Part shown: positions 10,457 through 20,013 of the stretch, one piece after another
How the letters are laid out: each line of letters begins with the position of its first letter
Position numbering within the stretch: the first letter of the stretch is position 1
Source of the DNA: Eutreptiella sp. 'Long Island Sound 2002'
Taxonomy: Eukaryota > Euglenozoa > Euglenophyceae > Eutreptiales > Eutreptiaceae
DNA: 64,000 nt
Direction of reading: 5' to 3'
Assembly (NCBI GenBank): GCA_964036045.1
Contig: OZ038384.1
Coordinates: forward strand, 21,257,000-21,320,999
Made by a program: the position numbers and the translations under genes
The notes under the pieces: generated by a model
Told to the model about the DNA's origin: nothing
What the model saw: the letters and a program-made list of their open reading frames with translations, nothing else
The model's database searches: none

Positions 10457-12245
10457 GGCCGGGCAGGGGCAGGAACGGGGAGCGCTAGGGGCAGGGGGCC
10501 AGGGGCGTGCGGAGGGACGGGCAGATGGGATGCGGGGAGGCGGACGCAGGGGGTCGGTGGAGGTGGAGGAGGGTGGGGAGGGGATGTGACGGACACGAGG
10601 AGAGGAGCAGGGGAGCAGAGAGGTGCAGGTGCGCAGAGGAGGACAGGGACACGGCTGAAAGTGGAGGGGGATGTGGTGATGGAGGACGCGGACGAGAACC
10701 CCAAGCGGAGAGCACAGGACTGGTGGCGGGGGAGAGGGGAGAAGGGGCGGCGGAGTATGGGGGCGCAGGCGAGTGCGGAGGAAGCAACCGGGCAGTTGGA
10801 CGCGAGACGTATCGTGGGTATGGCGAGCAGAGTGGGGCAGAAAGGGCAGCAGACGGGAAGCAGTATCCGAATGTGGTACAGTGACGGAGCGGAGCGCGAG
10901 GTCGTGACTGGCGAGAACGGCCGGCGAAGGCGTGGAGCAGCGCTGTGCCCCTCGGGTGCAGCACGGCACCAGGGCTCTGACTTGCAGCTCTCTGCGTTGC
11001 AGGAAGGTGCTGCATTGAAAACATTGAGCTTACGTGCGCCATGCTCAGAGGGGTTGACCACGCCAGGCCTTGGTGGCCGGGCTCCACAATGCAACTGCAG
11101 CGGCGGGAATTCGGCAAGCGTCTCCAGCGCATGGGGGGTACAGGTCACAGTCCAGACCACAGATACACCCACCCCCCCCCCCTCCACACAGGGCGGCAGG
11201 CAGCCAGGATGGGGAGAGAGGCGGGGACCGAGGGAGCACCCAGGGGAAAGGGTAGGGGCGAGGGGGAGGGGCAGGGGTAGGGCACGCGAGTGGCACACAG
11301 GAATGACAGCGCTGCACGGACAGGGAGGGCAGACGTGCAGGCAGGGTTGACAGCGAGAAGGAGAATGGGAGGGGAGACAGGCGAGAGAGGGGGCGCAGGG
11401 CAGCGGGACCAGGGTAACATGAAGAGGAGCAGAGGGCACACGCAGGGCGCGCGGGAGCAGCAAGGAGCGCGAGCACAGAACCAAAAAAAAAAAACAACGG
11501 CAGGACAGGCGGACACACAGGAAGGGCACATAGAGGTGGCAGGGCGCGGGAGGTGGGGGGAACAGGGGGCCAACGAGGGCGCAAGGGAACACAATGTCTC
11601 ACACAGAGAAGCACCATGCCGATGACCCGCATAGAGCCGTACCGGCCGCCCCGCCCGACCATCAGGGAACTGATGGAGGGGCGGCCGGCGGGAGAGGACG
11701 ACGGGGGAGTCCCCCCGAAGGGGTGTCTGGGGAGGCCGCCCAGGTCAGCCTACAGGTCGGAAGACAGGGCGGAGGCCCTGAGGCACGTGAGGGCGCGCGA
11801 GATACAACCATGGCGCGGAGACGACCAGCGGCGAGCACACGGAGCAGGGGAACAACACTAAGAGGGCGAGCAGGAGACAGAGGGGAGGGGAGGGTAGAGA
11901 GGAGAGAGAGCGGATACATGTACAGCAACGCGGGCTAAATGGCTGGGTCGCCCGGTATGGCCGGGGACCGCCATGGGCAACACCACAGGATGGCGGAGGG
12001 ACTGGACGTGAGCACCGAACAGCACCGAGACAGAGGGCGATGCAGTGTTGTTGTGCGTGCATGCAGGGAGGAGCAAACCAAGCGGAAAAAAGCACCCAAA
12101 AAAAAAGGAAACGAACGCGGACAACACCCCGCAGCACCACAAGGAGGCGGGACAGAAAAGGACGAGAGGCTAGGGCCACACGGCGGCCCCAGGTGACTAG
12201 GACAGCTAGGGAGACGGCACAGTAGAGAGGGGCGGGGGAGGGAGG
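10457..12245. other. LINE2 GC-rich region without a supported gene
   Basis: The frame of the preceding ORF stays open after its TAG up to TGA at 11348-11350, with mostly Gly/Arg-rich sequence, and could be an extension if the TAG is read through. The remainder has G-rich purine-biased DNA, short A runs (11484-11495 and 12098-12107) and no protein-like frame. Confidence 0.35.
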
Positions 12246-12535
12246 GGAGCGACCCGTGCTAGGCGCATAACACGGTCCCTGGATGGATGAGGATCCAGTG
12301 GGGCCGCGCCCCAGGGTTGCTGGCGGCCCGGTGGGGTATAAACACGGGAAGAGGGATGGGATGGGGCCGCACGACAACCCAGGGGAATAGGCTGGGGCCG
12401 CGGCACGGGGGGAAGGGGGCGGGAAGGGAGCGAACCGTGCTAGGCGCACGAAACGGTCCCTGGATGGAAGAGGCCCCAGTGGGCCAGCGCCACAGGGTAG
12501 CAGGCGACCCGGTGGGGTATAAACACGGGATGCAG
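12246..12535. repeat. Tandem repeats of about 181 bp, each with a TATAAA
   Basis: Two units share CGTGCTAGGCGCA, CGGTCCCTGGATGGA and GGTGGGGTATAAACACGGGA. The TATAAA boxes lie at 12337-12342 and 12518-12523. A shorter shared block (GGCTAGGGCCACAC) also occurs near 12168 and 12570, so the array is a little longer with degenerate ends. Confidence 0.65.
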
Positions 12536-13319
12536 GGACAAGGGGACGGGGCGGGGAAGGGCGTGTGGCTAGGGCCACACAACGGCCCGAAGAGGTAGGG
12601 AGTCCATGGGACGCTGGGAACGGGCCGGTGCCGGGATGAGGCAAAGGGGAATGGGACATGGGAAGGGCAGGGAGGCCGAAAGCGCCAAGCAACAGCCCCG
12701 TGGGATTGGGAAACCAGTCGCCATGTAGTGGTGAACCATGGGCCAACCATGGGGAACCTGGCCACGGGAAGTCGGGAAAATGCCCTGAACTCCGGGACGG
12801 CCGTGAGGTGTCCGCAGGGGTGAGGGTTCACCTTGACATCCCCGGGTCAATGGCCTGAGTACACGTAGGTTCACGCGTGAGCGGGACCAGGGGGAACGTG
12901 GAAAGGGTCGCCCCGTGGCCTCCAGCCGTGGATGGACGACAATCAAGTGCATCCGGGAGTCGAGTGGGTACTCCAGCCTGTGAGGGATGGGGAGAGGTGG
13001 AATGTGGTTGACAGAGAGAAATGCTCCGCTGTCGGCGAGGGCTATCCACAGGAAACCCGCCTGCAGGCGCCCAATAGGCTGTGCTAGGGGGGGAAGGCCG
13101 GGGGATCCTTCAAAGGGTGACCGGAAGGAGCTGAAACCGTGAGGGCAGCGACTGAAGGGAGCCTACCACCGGTCATGCCCCAAGGGAACCTGGTTGAAGT
13201 TCTCGGCCGTGAGGTGAGACAGGGGTCGCCAGGGGAACTGATGGTGGAGAGCACTCCTTCCCGCCAGAGGCGGCCACCATGTAAAACAAACAAGGAGGAG
13301 TCAGACGGGGCTGCGGACG
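12536..13319. other. LINE2 3' region, no gene seen
   Basis: GC-rich sequence without a convincing frame, presumably the LINE2 3' untranslated region. It is cut by Gypsy1 after position 13324 and continues at 37430 with the last bases of LINE2 and the (TTAC)5 tail. Confidence 0.4.
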
Positions 13320-13324
13320 CGGAG
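13320..13324. other. Gypsy1 target-site duplication, left copy (CGGAG)
   Basis: CGGAG lies directly before the 5' LTR and again at 37425-37429 directly after the 3' LTR. Five bases is the usual length for Gypsy integrases. The GGAG part also matches the end of the polypurine tract, leaving slight ambiguity in the LTR start. Confidence 0.7.
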
Positions 13325-14110
13325 TAAGAAAAAGTGTTTTTCCAATGCTTTGAGGCATACTCTAGTTGTATTAGGGATGCACTGAGCATCCAGGCATTTC
13401 TATCTTAGTATTGGCCCCACCAAAAGTGGTGATAACACATTTTGACCTATGGAACCAAACACCCAATCAGGATATGCAGTGGACCCCTTAATCCCCTTTC
13501 AATGTGAGGCAAATCATCTTTTCCTGAGTTGACTGAGAACTGACATATCCAAGGCAGAGCCTATGAATTTATCTATGTTTTTCCATGAATACTTAGCTTT
13601 CCTAGTGGTATGCACCCTAGGGGGCTGGGCACCTCTTTTTGAGAGGTCCTGGGTTCAATTCCTGGTCAGCCTAGCTAAGTAGGAAGATCCCATGTGACAT
13701 GGCAGTGACCTCATCGCCACATGCCCTGCCTCCTCAGCACATATGGGACCCAAAACAAAGAGTGCACATCTCCTGAGATGGCACTATGGAGATAGAGTGA
13801 CCATGCGGCAGTTTTCCAACTCTTTTCGAAAACATTTCAGCTATCTTTGTGAATATGCAATCCGATTTGACCTGAGTTGCAGTTTCTGTGAATATCCTTT
13901 CATCTTTCACTGTTTACACTGCAGCCCTTCATGCTTTGATCCTGATTCTCTTCTCCTTGCACACCTCTGGCTTGGGCTATCCTGGATTTACTGTATTTCA
14001 GCAAACAAAAGGTTTTCATCTCCAAAAACAAGCAGCAGGAAGCTCCCTACACCAGCAGCAAGCAGCAGGAGAGACAAAAACACAGTGTTGAAACCACTAT
14101 AAACTTTTCT
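13325..14110 (+). repeat. Gypsy1 5' LTR
   Basis: This 786-bp sequence matches 36641-37424 almost base for base. It starts TAAGAAAA and ends TTTTCT, so the ends are short inverted repeats (AGAAAA/TTTTCT) but not the usual TG...CA. A tRNA-like segment lies near 13609-13670. The primer-binding site follows immediately. Confidence 0.85.
13609..13670 (+). other. tRNA-Lys-like segment within the Gypsy1 LTR
   Basis: It has a Pol III B-box-like GGTTCAATTCC (13652-13662) in a T-arm-like CCTGG stem with one mismatch. A perfect five-base anticodon-like stem ACCTC/GAGGT (13631-13647) has loop TTTTTGA, giving a TTT anticodon. Upstream AGTGGTATG resembles a D-loop, but the spacing to the anticodon stem is too long for a real tRNA. 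The same segment is in the 3' LTR (B box 36968-36978). Likely a captured tRNA or SINE remnant. Confidence 0.45.
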
Positions 14111-14123
14111 GGTAGCAAGAGGC
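14110..14123 (+). promoter_or_regulatory. Gypsy1 primer-binding site (initiator Met tRNA)
   Basis: TGGTAGCAAGAGGC directly follows the 5' LTR. It is the Gypsy2 primer site TGGTAGCAGAGGC plus one extra A. TGGTAGCAGAG is complementary to the 3' end of eukaryotic initiator Met tRNA. Confidence 0.7.
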
Positions 14124-14210
14124 AGTCTGTCTCTGCGCACGGGCAGCAACCCCGCGCCGTACATCCAGTGCGCCGAGTACAGACACATATAAGCAGAAGG
14201 GCGAACGAAG

Positions 14211-15191
14211 ATGGACACAAGGAAGGAGGACGCCGACGTGAAGACAGCGCCAGCGCCTGAGGCACCGGCAAGGCCAGCACCTGGTGAACCTGGACCTGGA
14301 CCTAGCGGCGCTGTACCTTCGGAGCCCTTACATGGGCCAGTGGAAGTGGCTGAGGACTCGTTCGATGGACTCCAGACGGCCTTCAGGGCCCTCTCAGTCA
14401 AGGAGGTGGTCACTCAGCCTGTGAAGGCGAAGAGAGAGAGCGAGAAGGATGCTGGAGACGAAGCAGACGAAGGAGAGGAACAAGGGCAAGACCTGACGAA
14501 TGACCCTACCTTCGAAGGCGCACCAAGCGCTTCTGGCCTCCACGCATCACCCTCTCCTATAACCACCACACTCCCAATTCCAGACCCAGCCGCTGCAACA
14601 TCCACTCCCATAACCAACCCGCCTATGGCAGAGGGCACAGGCTTTACTGGCATGCCTCCCTACCCCGCCTATGGTATGGGCCCACCTACCACTGCGCTCC
14701 CTGAGGCAACTACTGCCAGTGAGCCTGTGGCTTCCAGCTCTGCGCCGCGATGGTATGCGGCTGACTATCCCCATCCACTACCCGCTACTGGAACCTACGT
14801 GGATGTTCCTGGGTATGCACCTGGGTATGCAACCTTGAGTGGGTTGAGGAGAGGACCTGAGTCTCTCGGAGGCAGGAGTAGAGGATCGGGGAGATCCTCC
14901 AACAGGTCCCTGACGCGGTTGGAGATCAACGAGGTGCTCTGAGGAGCCACTTCAAAAATCGTGGGCGACCTCACTCAAGAGATCCGAGAGAAACTGGAGC
15001 CCCTGATGATACCGCCCCAAGCGTCACCTACCACGGTGGGAATGTCACCCCACCGAGTACAGGCCAACCACCTGGTGGCAGGGTTGACAAACACCCTGGG
15101 GAGCCTGAGGAGTCGACCGATGCCAACTCCTGCACCTATACCGAGAAGTCCTTTCGTACCGAGAACGGCCCAGCCGCCCTACAGCCAGTGA
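14211..15191 (+). CDS. Gypsy1 gag N-terminal frame, internal TGA
   Basis: ATG at 14211 follows a 100-base leader after the primer site. The frame is Pro/Ala/Glu-rich (EAPARPAPGEPGPGP, then a Pro/Thr-rich middle) up to TGA at 14940-14942. In the same frame a helical segment continues (KIVGDLTQEIREKLEPL) to TGA 15189-15191. The first TGA is one transition from CGA. The next gag frame is shifted and already open from before 14910, so the overlap is long and the true joining point is unclear. Probably the disordered N-terminus of Gag. Confidence 0.55.
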
Positions 15192-16723
15192 CGAAGTCTA
15201 CGAGGGCCGAGCTGGACCGGCTGGGGCTGACAGCCTTAAGGGCAATGGTGGACGTGGAGCCTTATGGCTCTAGTGATCTAGGCGGAGACCCCTCCGATGA
15301 TGAGCCGCCGTCGCTGACTTCTACTTCGCCCTCGGAGGACGATGACCCGGAGGACCCCGAGGACCCAAAGGGGAAGAATAAGAAGAAGAAGAAGAAGAAG
15401 ACCGGACGCCCTGAGGGACGCAGGTCTCAGGAGGCGAAGGCTATTGCCACCTCCAAGATCGTGGTGAACCTGCCTGAGTTCACAGGCAAGGACCTCAACG
15501 AGTTCGCTGAGAATTTTAGCCGGTTTCTCCGATTGACCGGCCAAACCCACGCTAGTGGGCGAGTCAAGTGCGATCTGCTCCTGCAGTGCTGCAAGACCAA
15601 GTACCTGGAGAAGCAGGTCAGGCAGATCGTGACTAACTCCGCCACCTTTGCCGATGTGTTGGTTGCCCTGGAGAGGCAGTACCCGACCTACGAAACCGAC
15701 CTCTCTATCAGGGCCGAGATCCAGAACCTGCCCGTGCTGCCCAACAACCCCAAACCTGGCAGGGTCTCTGAGCTGTTGGTTGACCTGGATCACTGGGCTG
15801 GACGACTGACGCCCGGTTCCTACAGCAGCGACGACCTGCTGTTCTGGTTGGTGGCCAAGCTCCCTCGAGAGCTATGGGACGAGTGCCGTTCGACGGCGGA
15901 GCGCAAGGCTGGATCCCTCCGCTACGAGGATCTATGCGTGCTACTCCTGGAGCTGGCGCTGGAGAAGGAGAGCGACCAGCACTTGAACAACTACCGTCCT
16001 GGTGGTGGAGGTTCTGGAGGCCATGGCAAAGGGTACCAAGGGTCCCGACCTGGGCAGGGGACTACCCCCAAACACGCCCACGCCCGTATCATGGAGAACG
16101 TGAAGGAGCTATTCTGGTGTGATGCCAGAGACGAGCAGGGCCACCTGCAGCACGCCCCTGACTGCGAGCAGCGAGACTGCTTCGTAGTCCAGGGGAAGCA
16201 GCAGGAGAAGAACACCGGCGCCAAAGCGAAGCTGCCGGATCATTACAGGTGCACCATCACGTGTGCATTCTGCGGGAAGCGGAAGCACTACGAGGATGAG
16301 TGCTACCATAAGCAACGCCTATCGGCGAAGCTTAAGGGTGAAGATCCTGGCAAAGGCTCAGGCAAAGGTGGAGGCAAAGGCAAAGGCAACGACTCCGGCA
16401 AGGGCAAGTCGAAAGGACGTGGTCAAGGGCAAGAAAAGGGTCAAGGTGGACGAGGAGGGGGCGCTCACCGCCAGCCCGACAACAAGAACAAGGACAAGAA
16501 CGGAGGCAACCCCAACCCTAATCCAGGGGGGAGCTCCGAGCCCTCTGGAGGGCAGTCTGGTCCTACCACACGCTCACAAACGCGAGCCCAGCAAGAACAA
16601 GGAGCCAAGCGTGAGCATGAAGGTGGTGATGATGGCAACGCTAAGAAGAGGAGCCGTTTCATGAGGATGGCCCGCAAACTGCGGAACAAGGGGTTCGAGG
16701 TGATATGTCCCGCGGAGTTCTGA
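15188..16723 (+). CDS. gag: Gypsy1 gag (capsid and zinc knuckle)
   Basis: Continues Gag in a frame shifted relative to the preceding segment. An acidic start is followed by a Lys run, then a capsid-like domain (PEFTGKDLNEFAENFSRF, later WLVAKLPRELWDECRS), a Gly-rich linker and a perfect CX2CX4HX4C zinc knuckle (CAFCGKRKHYEDEC, about 16262-16303), then a long Gly/Lys tail. It ends at TGA 16721-16723, and the same frame then reads on into the protease. Gag packages the element RNA in cytoplasmic particles; here it cannot be made intact from one frame. Confidence 0.8.
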   Translation: MTKSTRAELDRLGLTALRAMVDVEPYGSSDLGGDPSDDEPPSLTSTSPSEDDDPEDPEDPKGKNKKKKKKKTGRPEGRRSQEAKAIATSKIVVNLPEFTGKDLNEFAENFSRFLRLTGQTHASGRVKCDLLLQCCKTKYLEKQVRQIVTNSATFADVLVALERQYPTYETDLSIRAEIQNLPVLPNNPKPGRVSELLVDLDHWAGRLTPGSYSSDDLLFWLVAKLPRELWDECRSTAERKAGSLRYEDLCVLLLELALEKESDQHLNNYRPGGGGSGGHGKGYQGSRPGQGTTPKHAHARIMENVKELFWCDARDEQGHLQHAPDCEQRDCFVVQGKQQEKNTGAKAKLPDHYRCTITCAFCGKRKHYEDECYHKQRLSAKLKGEDPGKGSGKGGGKGKGNDSGKGKSKGRGQGQEKGQGGRGGGAHRQPDNKNKDKNGGNPNPNPGGSSEPSGGQSGPTTRSQTRAQQEQGAKREHEGGDDGNAKKRSRFMRMARKLRNKGFEVICPAEF

Positions 16724-18265
16724 CGGGGACGCTCTGGTGGCACCCAAGACCTGGTGTTTTGGGTACGTATCCGACTAGGGGGACGCGAATACCTGGGGGT
16801 ATTGGACACTGGCGCCACCATATCTATAGTGGCCAAGAAAATTTTACCTTGTGGGAGCCTGAAGAACACCATGACCACCGCTGCTATACGCATGGGGGAT
16901 GGACATGTGGTGCACAGCTGCGGGGACTGTGAAGTGGAGGTACCTATGGGCTCCCGGACTATCGCGCATCGGTTCTATGTGATGGACACTGAGGCCTTCG
17001 ACTTTGTACTGGGTACTGACTTCTTCGTACAACACTCCCAGATACAATCCCTGACGCTGCAAGCGCCCTACCTCCTCTACGTGGACCACGGCAGTGGCAG
17101 AGAGTCTGTGCCACTGGAGCAGTCGGAACATACCTCGAGTTACCTGAGGCTATCGAAGGAGGAGCCCTGGAACATGATGGCGGCCTCCAAAACTGAGGAC
17201 TATCAACTATTGGGGGAAGTCCTAGACCAAGGTCTGAAGGAGTTGGGTTACTCTCGAGAAGACCTGAGTGTGGAGTTGTTCGCCAGCAACAAGCAGCATG
17301 TACTGGACCTTTACTGCAGCAAGGGGAAGAACTGCAGCTACAAATTTCACTGGCCCTCTTTCGGGATGGCCTACGGGAACCCCAGGTTCAGTGAACTGGG
17401 GAAGGTGCTGACCAAGGTGGCCTTGCAACGTTCCCGTATGGTCCTGTGTTCCCCCGATTGGGGAGCCCATGGGGGCAACGAATACTGGCGAAATCTCCTG
17501 GACAGGCTGACTATCAGCTCTGTTCGGTTACCTGATGAGGCCATCTACGTGCCTCTGGGTCGTAAGACGCCTATTGGGAAACCTGGATGGGGGAGTATGC
17601 TGAGCGTGGTGGACGGAGGTCTTACCTCCATCCCCTGGGAGGATCTGGACCCGACTCTGGTCCAGGCTATACAACGAGAAAGCGACGGACTCGCCTTGGG
17701 TGACTTGAAGGATCGCCTACGACCTCAAGATGCTGTTGAGACTACACCCGGAGGAGATGAGTACGTCGTGACTGACACCAACGCCCCCAATTCTCCCTGT
17801 CATGTACCCGTTCCTGATGGAGTCTCTGAGTGTGGACTATCTGAGCTACCTAGCTCTATCCACTCAGATGACGAAACTGAGCACGACGCCTTCTTCGTGC
17901 AGACCTGTGTGGAGGAAGTGGAGAACGCCGAGTACGTCGCCCCACTGAAACCCCTACTCTCCATGAGGGTGGAAGACCCCGTGGACGAGGAGCTGGACCC
18001 TCAATCCAGGCTAAGGGAGTATGTGGATTCCAAGAGGAAGTTGGTGGCGAAAAAGCTATGCTACGCGAAGCCTACCCGCAGCTCATGGCCACTGAAGCAA
18101 GGACGTATGGGAGACCTATCCCAATTGAAGGAGGACCTCGAACAAAAGATCACCACCTGGCAAAGGGAAGTAGATCTTAAGCTCATGAAGAGCGTGTGGG
18201 GCGCCCATGTGAGGACCCCAGAAGAGGACGGCCTCTCCGAGGAATGTGTATGTGAACCCCCTTGA
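16724..18265 (+). CDS. pro: Gypsy1 protease and FAS-type domain
   Basis: In the same frame as gag beyond its TGA. The aspartic protease active site is LDTGAT (Asp at 16805), followed by VLGTDFF, the second conserved protease motif. From about 17270 a separate domain starts VELFASNKQ, continues YCSKG, YGNPRFSEL and VLCSPDWG, and ends about 17640. It resembles the DAM-like methyltransferase domain of DIRS retroelements, with the NPPF-type motif degenerate (NPRF); this is my inference. An acidic linker follows. The frame meets TGA at 18263-18265 and then continues directly into reverse transcriptase. Confidence 0.7.
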   Translation, partial: RGRSGGTQDLVFWVRIRLGGREYLGVLDTGATISIVAKKILPCGSLKNTMTTAAIRMGDGHVVHSCGDCEVEVPMGSRTIAHRFYVMDTEAFDFVLGTDFFVQHSQIQSLTLQAPYLLYVDHGSGRESVPLEQSEHTSSYLRLSKEEPWNMMAASKTEDYQLLGEVLDQGLKELGYSREDLSVELFASNKQHVLDLYCSKGKNCSYKFHWPSFGMAYGNPRFSELGKVLTKVALQRSRMVLCSPDWGAHGGNEYWRNLLDRLTISSVRLPDEAIYVPLGRKTPIGKPGWGSMLSVVDGGLTSIPWEDLDPTLVQAIQRESDGLALGDLKDRLRPQDAVETTPGGDEYVVTDTNAPNSPCHVPVPDGVSECGLSELPSSIHSDDETEHDAFFVQTCVEEVENAEYVAPLKPLLSMRVEDPVDEELDPQSRLREYVDSKRKLVAKKLCYAKPTRSSWPLKQGRMGDLSQLKEDLEQKITTWQREVDLKLMKSVWGAHVRTPEEDGLSEECVCEPP

Positions 18266-20011
18266 GCGTGCCTATGTTGCCATCGTCCACCGGAGATGGT
18301 TGAACAAGACCTTCGATATGCCTACCAAGGGCTGAAGGACACTACCACGGGCGAAGAGTCGGCGGAGGACCACCTCCCGACGTCTATTACTCAGGGGGCA
18401 AGCAACTTACACTCTGACGAGGACACCGAGGACAAGATCAAGGTATTGGACCCGCGGGTACAGAAGCTTATAAGGACCTATCTGGAGGTGTTCGGAGAAC
18501 TACCCCCTCCAGCCTCATGTGACAAGCTGGTACAGATGGACCTCAAGCTGAAACCCGAGTTCGTGGGTCACAAGATCCGGAGGAGACCCTATCCAGCTCC
18601 CAAAGAGCAGGCCGACGAGATTGAGCGACAGATACAAGAATGTATCGACGCTGGCCTAGTCCTGGAGTATAAGGACGGGGACTACCCCCTACACTGCAGC
18701 CCCTGTTTCCTGGTGGCTAAACCTGGGTCTACAGCCAAACGGCTGGTAGTGGACTACGGAGAGCTGAACAAGAAGACGCTGAACCACTCAGGGTCCATTC
18801 CCAATATGGAGTCTACCCTGGAGAAGATAGCCTCCTGCCGCTACAAGACCAAGATGGACAAGAGGAGCGGATTCTGGCAAGTGGACCTGACGCCCAACGC
18901 ACAGGAACTACTGGCCTTCATCACCCCTCAGGGGAGGGTGTTCAAGTGGAAGGTCATGCCGTTTGGCGTGGCTAACGCACCCGCTCTATTCCAAGAGTTG
19001 ATGAACAAGATCTTGTCCATCCTACGAAGGAGACCTAAGGTGCAGGAGCTCATATCCCGTGGTGCCCAGATGGAGGCTCACATCGACGATGTATGCCTCG
19101 GGACCAATACCCAGGAGGATCACCTAATCCTCTTGGGTGAGTTCTTTGCGGTCTGCCAGGAGAACCACACACGACTCAAGCTGGAGAAGTGTGAGTTCAT
19201 GCAGGAGATCATGCAGTACCTGGGGTTTGACGTTGGCTATGGGTGGTGGACCCCAGCGGCCTCTAAGGCCAAACCCCTGATGGATGCCAAGGTGCGACAC
19301 GAAGACCCCAAGAAAGGACTTCATGATGTACGCAGTTTCATTGGGGCGTGCAACTTCTATCGCCGCCACATCAAAAACTTCACCTACACCAGCGCCGTTC
19401 TGACGGACTTGATCAAGAAGAGTCCTACTTGGCGCTGGGGCCCACAAGAGCAACAAGCGTTTGACGAGCTCAAAGACAAGGTAGCCAACGCTAAGTGCTT
19501 GGGCGTGCCTAGGGCACAAGGGGAGATTATCCTGGTGACCGACGCCAGCAATGTGGGCGGTGGTGGAACGTTGTTCCAATGGCAAGCACTAGAGAAGGAG
19601 GAGTTCGACTCGGCCATTTCCCAATGGGGGACGGAAGGTCTCAACCGAGATGGAACCCTCAAGCACAGCTACCCTGACGACAAGTGGGTCCTAGTACCTC
19701 TGGACCACTGGAACTGGAAGTGGAACCAGGCCAGGGGAAACTACTCCACCTATGAGCAGGAATTGCTCGCGGGTATGCTGGTGCTATCCTCACAAGCACG
19801 ACTGTTGGGGAGTAACCCTGTGGTCTGGCTGTGCGACCAAGAACCGGTCCGCAGTTTCCAGAAGGGTCCCCCACCTGAGAAGGCCAAGCTACAGCGCTGG
19901 TGGACCTACCTCAGTCAACTACGGCTGACGGTACACCATATCCAGGGAGTGAAGAACGAGTGTGCCGACTACATCAGCCGCAACAACTTCGACGCCCTGA
20001 TTGGTGCCCGG
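18266..20011 (+). CDS. pol: Gypsy1 reverse transcriptase and RNase H, cut by LINE1
   Basis: Same frame as the protease. RT motifs in order: PCFLVAKPGS, RLVVDYGELNKKT, KMDKRSGFWQVDL, MPFGVANAPALFQ, the catalytic HIDD (19079-19090) and YLGFDVGYGW. RNase H follows with EIILVTDASN, YEQELLAG, VWLCDQEPVR and CADYISRNN. The RNase H to integrase linker is interrupted after DALIGAR by LINE1; the same residues resume at 31752. RT would copy element RNA into DNA in particles. The core motifs look intact; the damage is the insertion and the flanking stops. Confidence 0.9.
19996..20011. other. LINE1 target-site duplication, left copy
   Basis: CCTGATTGGTGCCCGG is present here and at 31751-31766. The two copies bracket LINE1, and joining them restores the Gypsy1 frame exactly (DALIGAR then SEALAKEAF). 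Two bases (CC) could also belong to the element tail, so the duplication is 14-16 bp. Confidence 0.9.
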
Positions 20012-20013
20012 CA

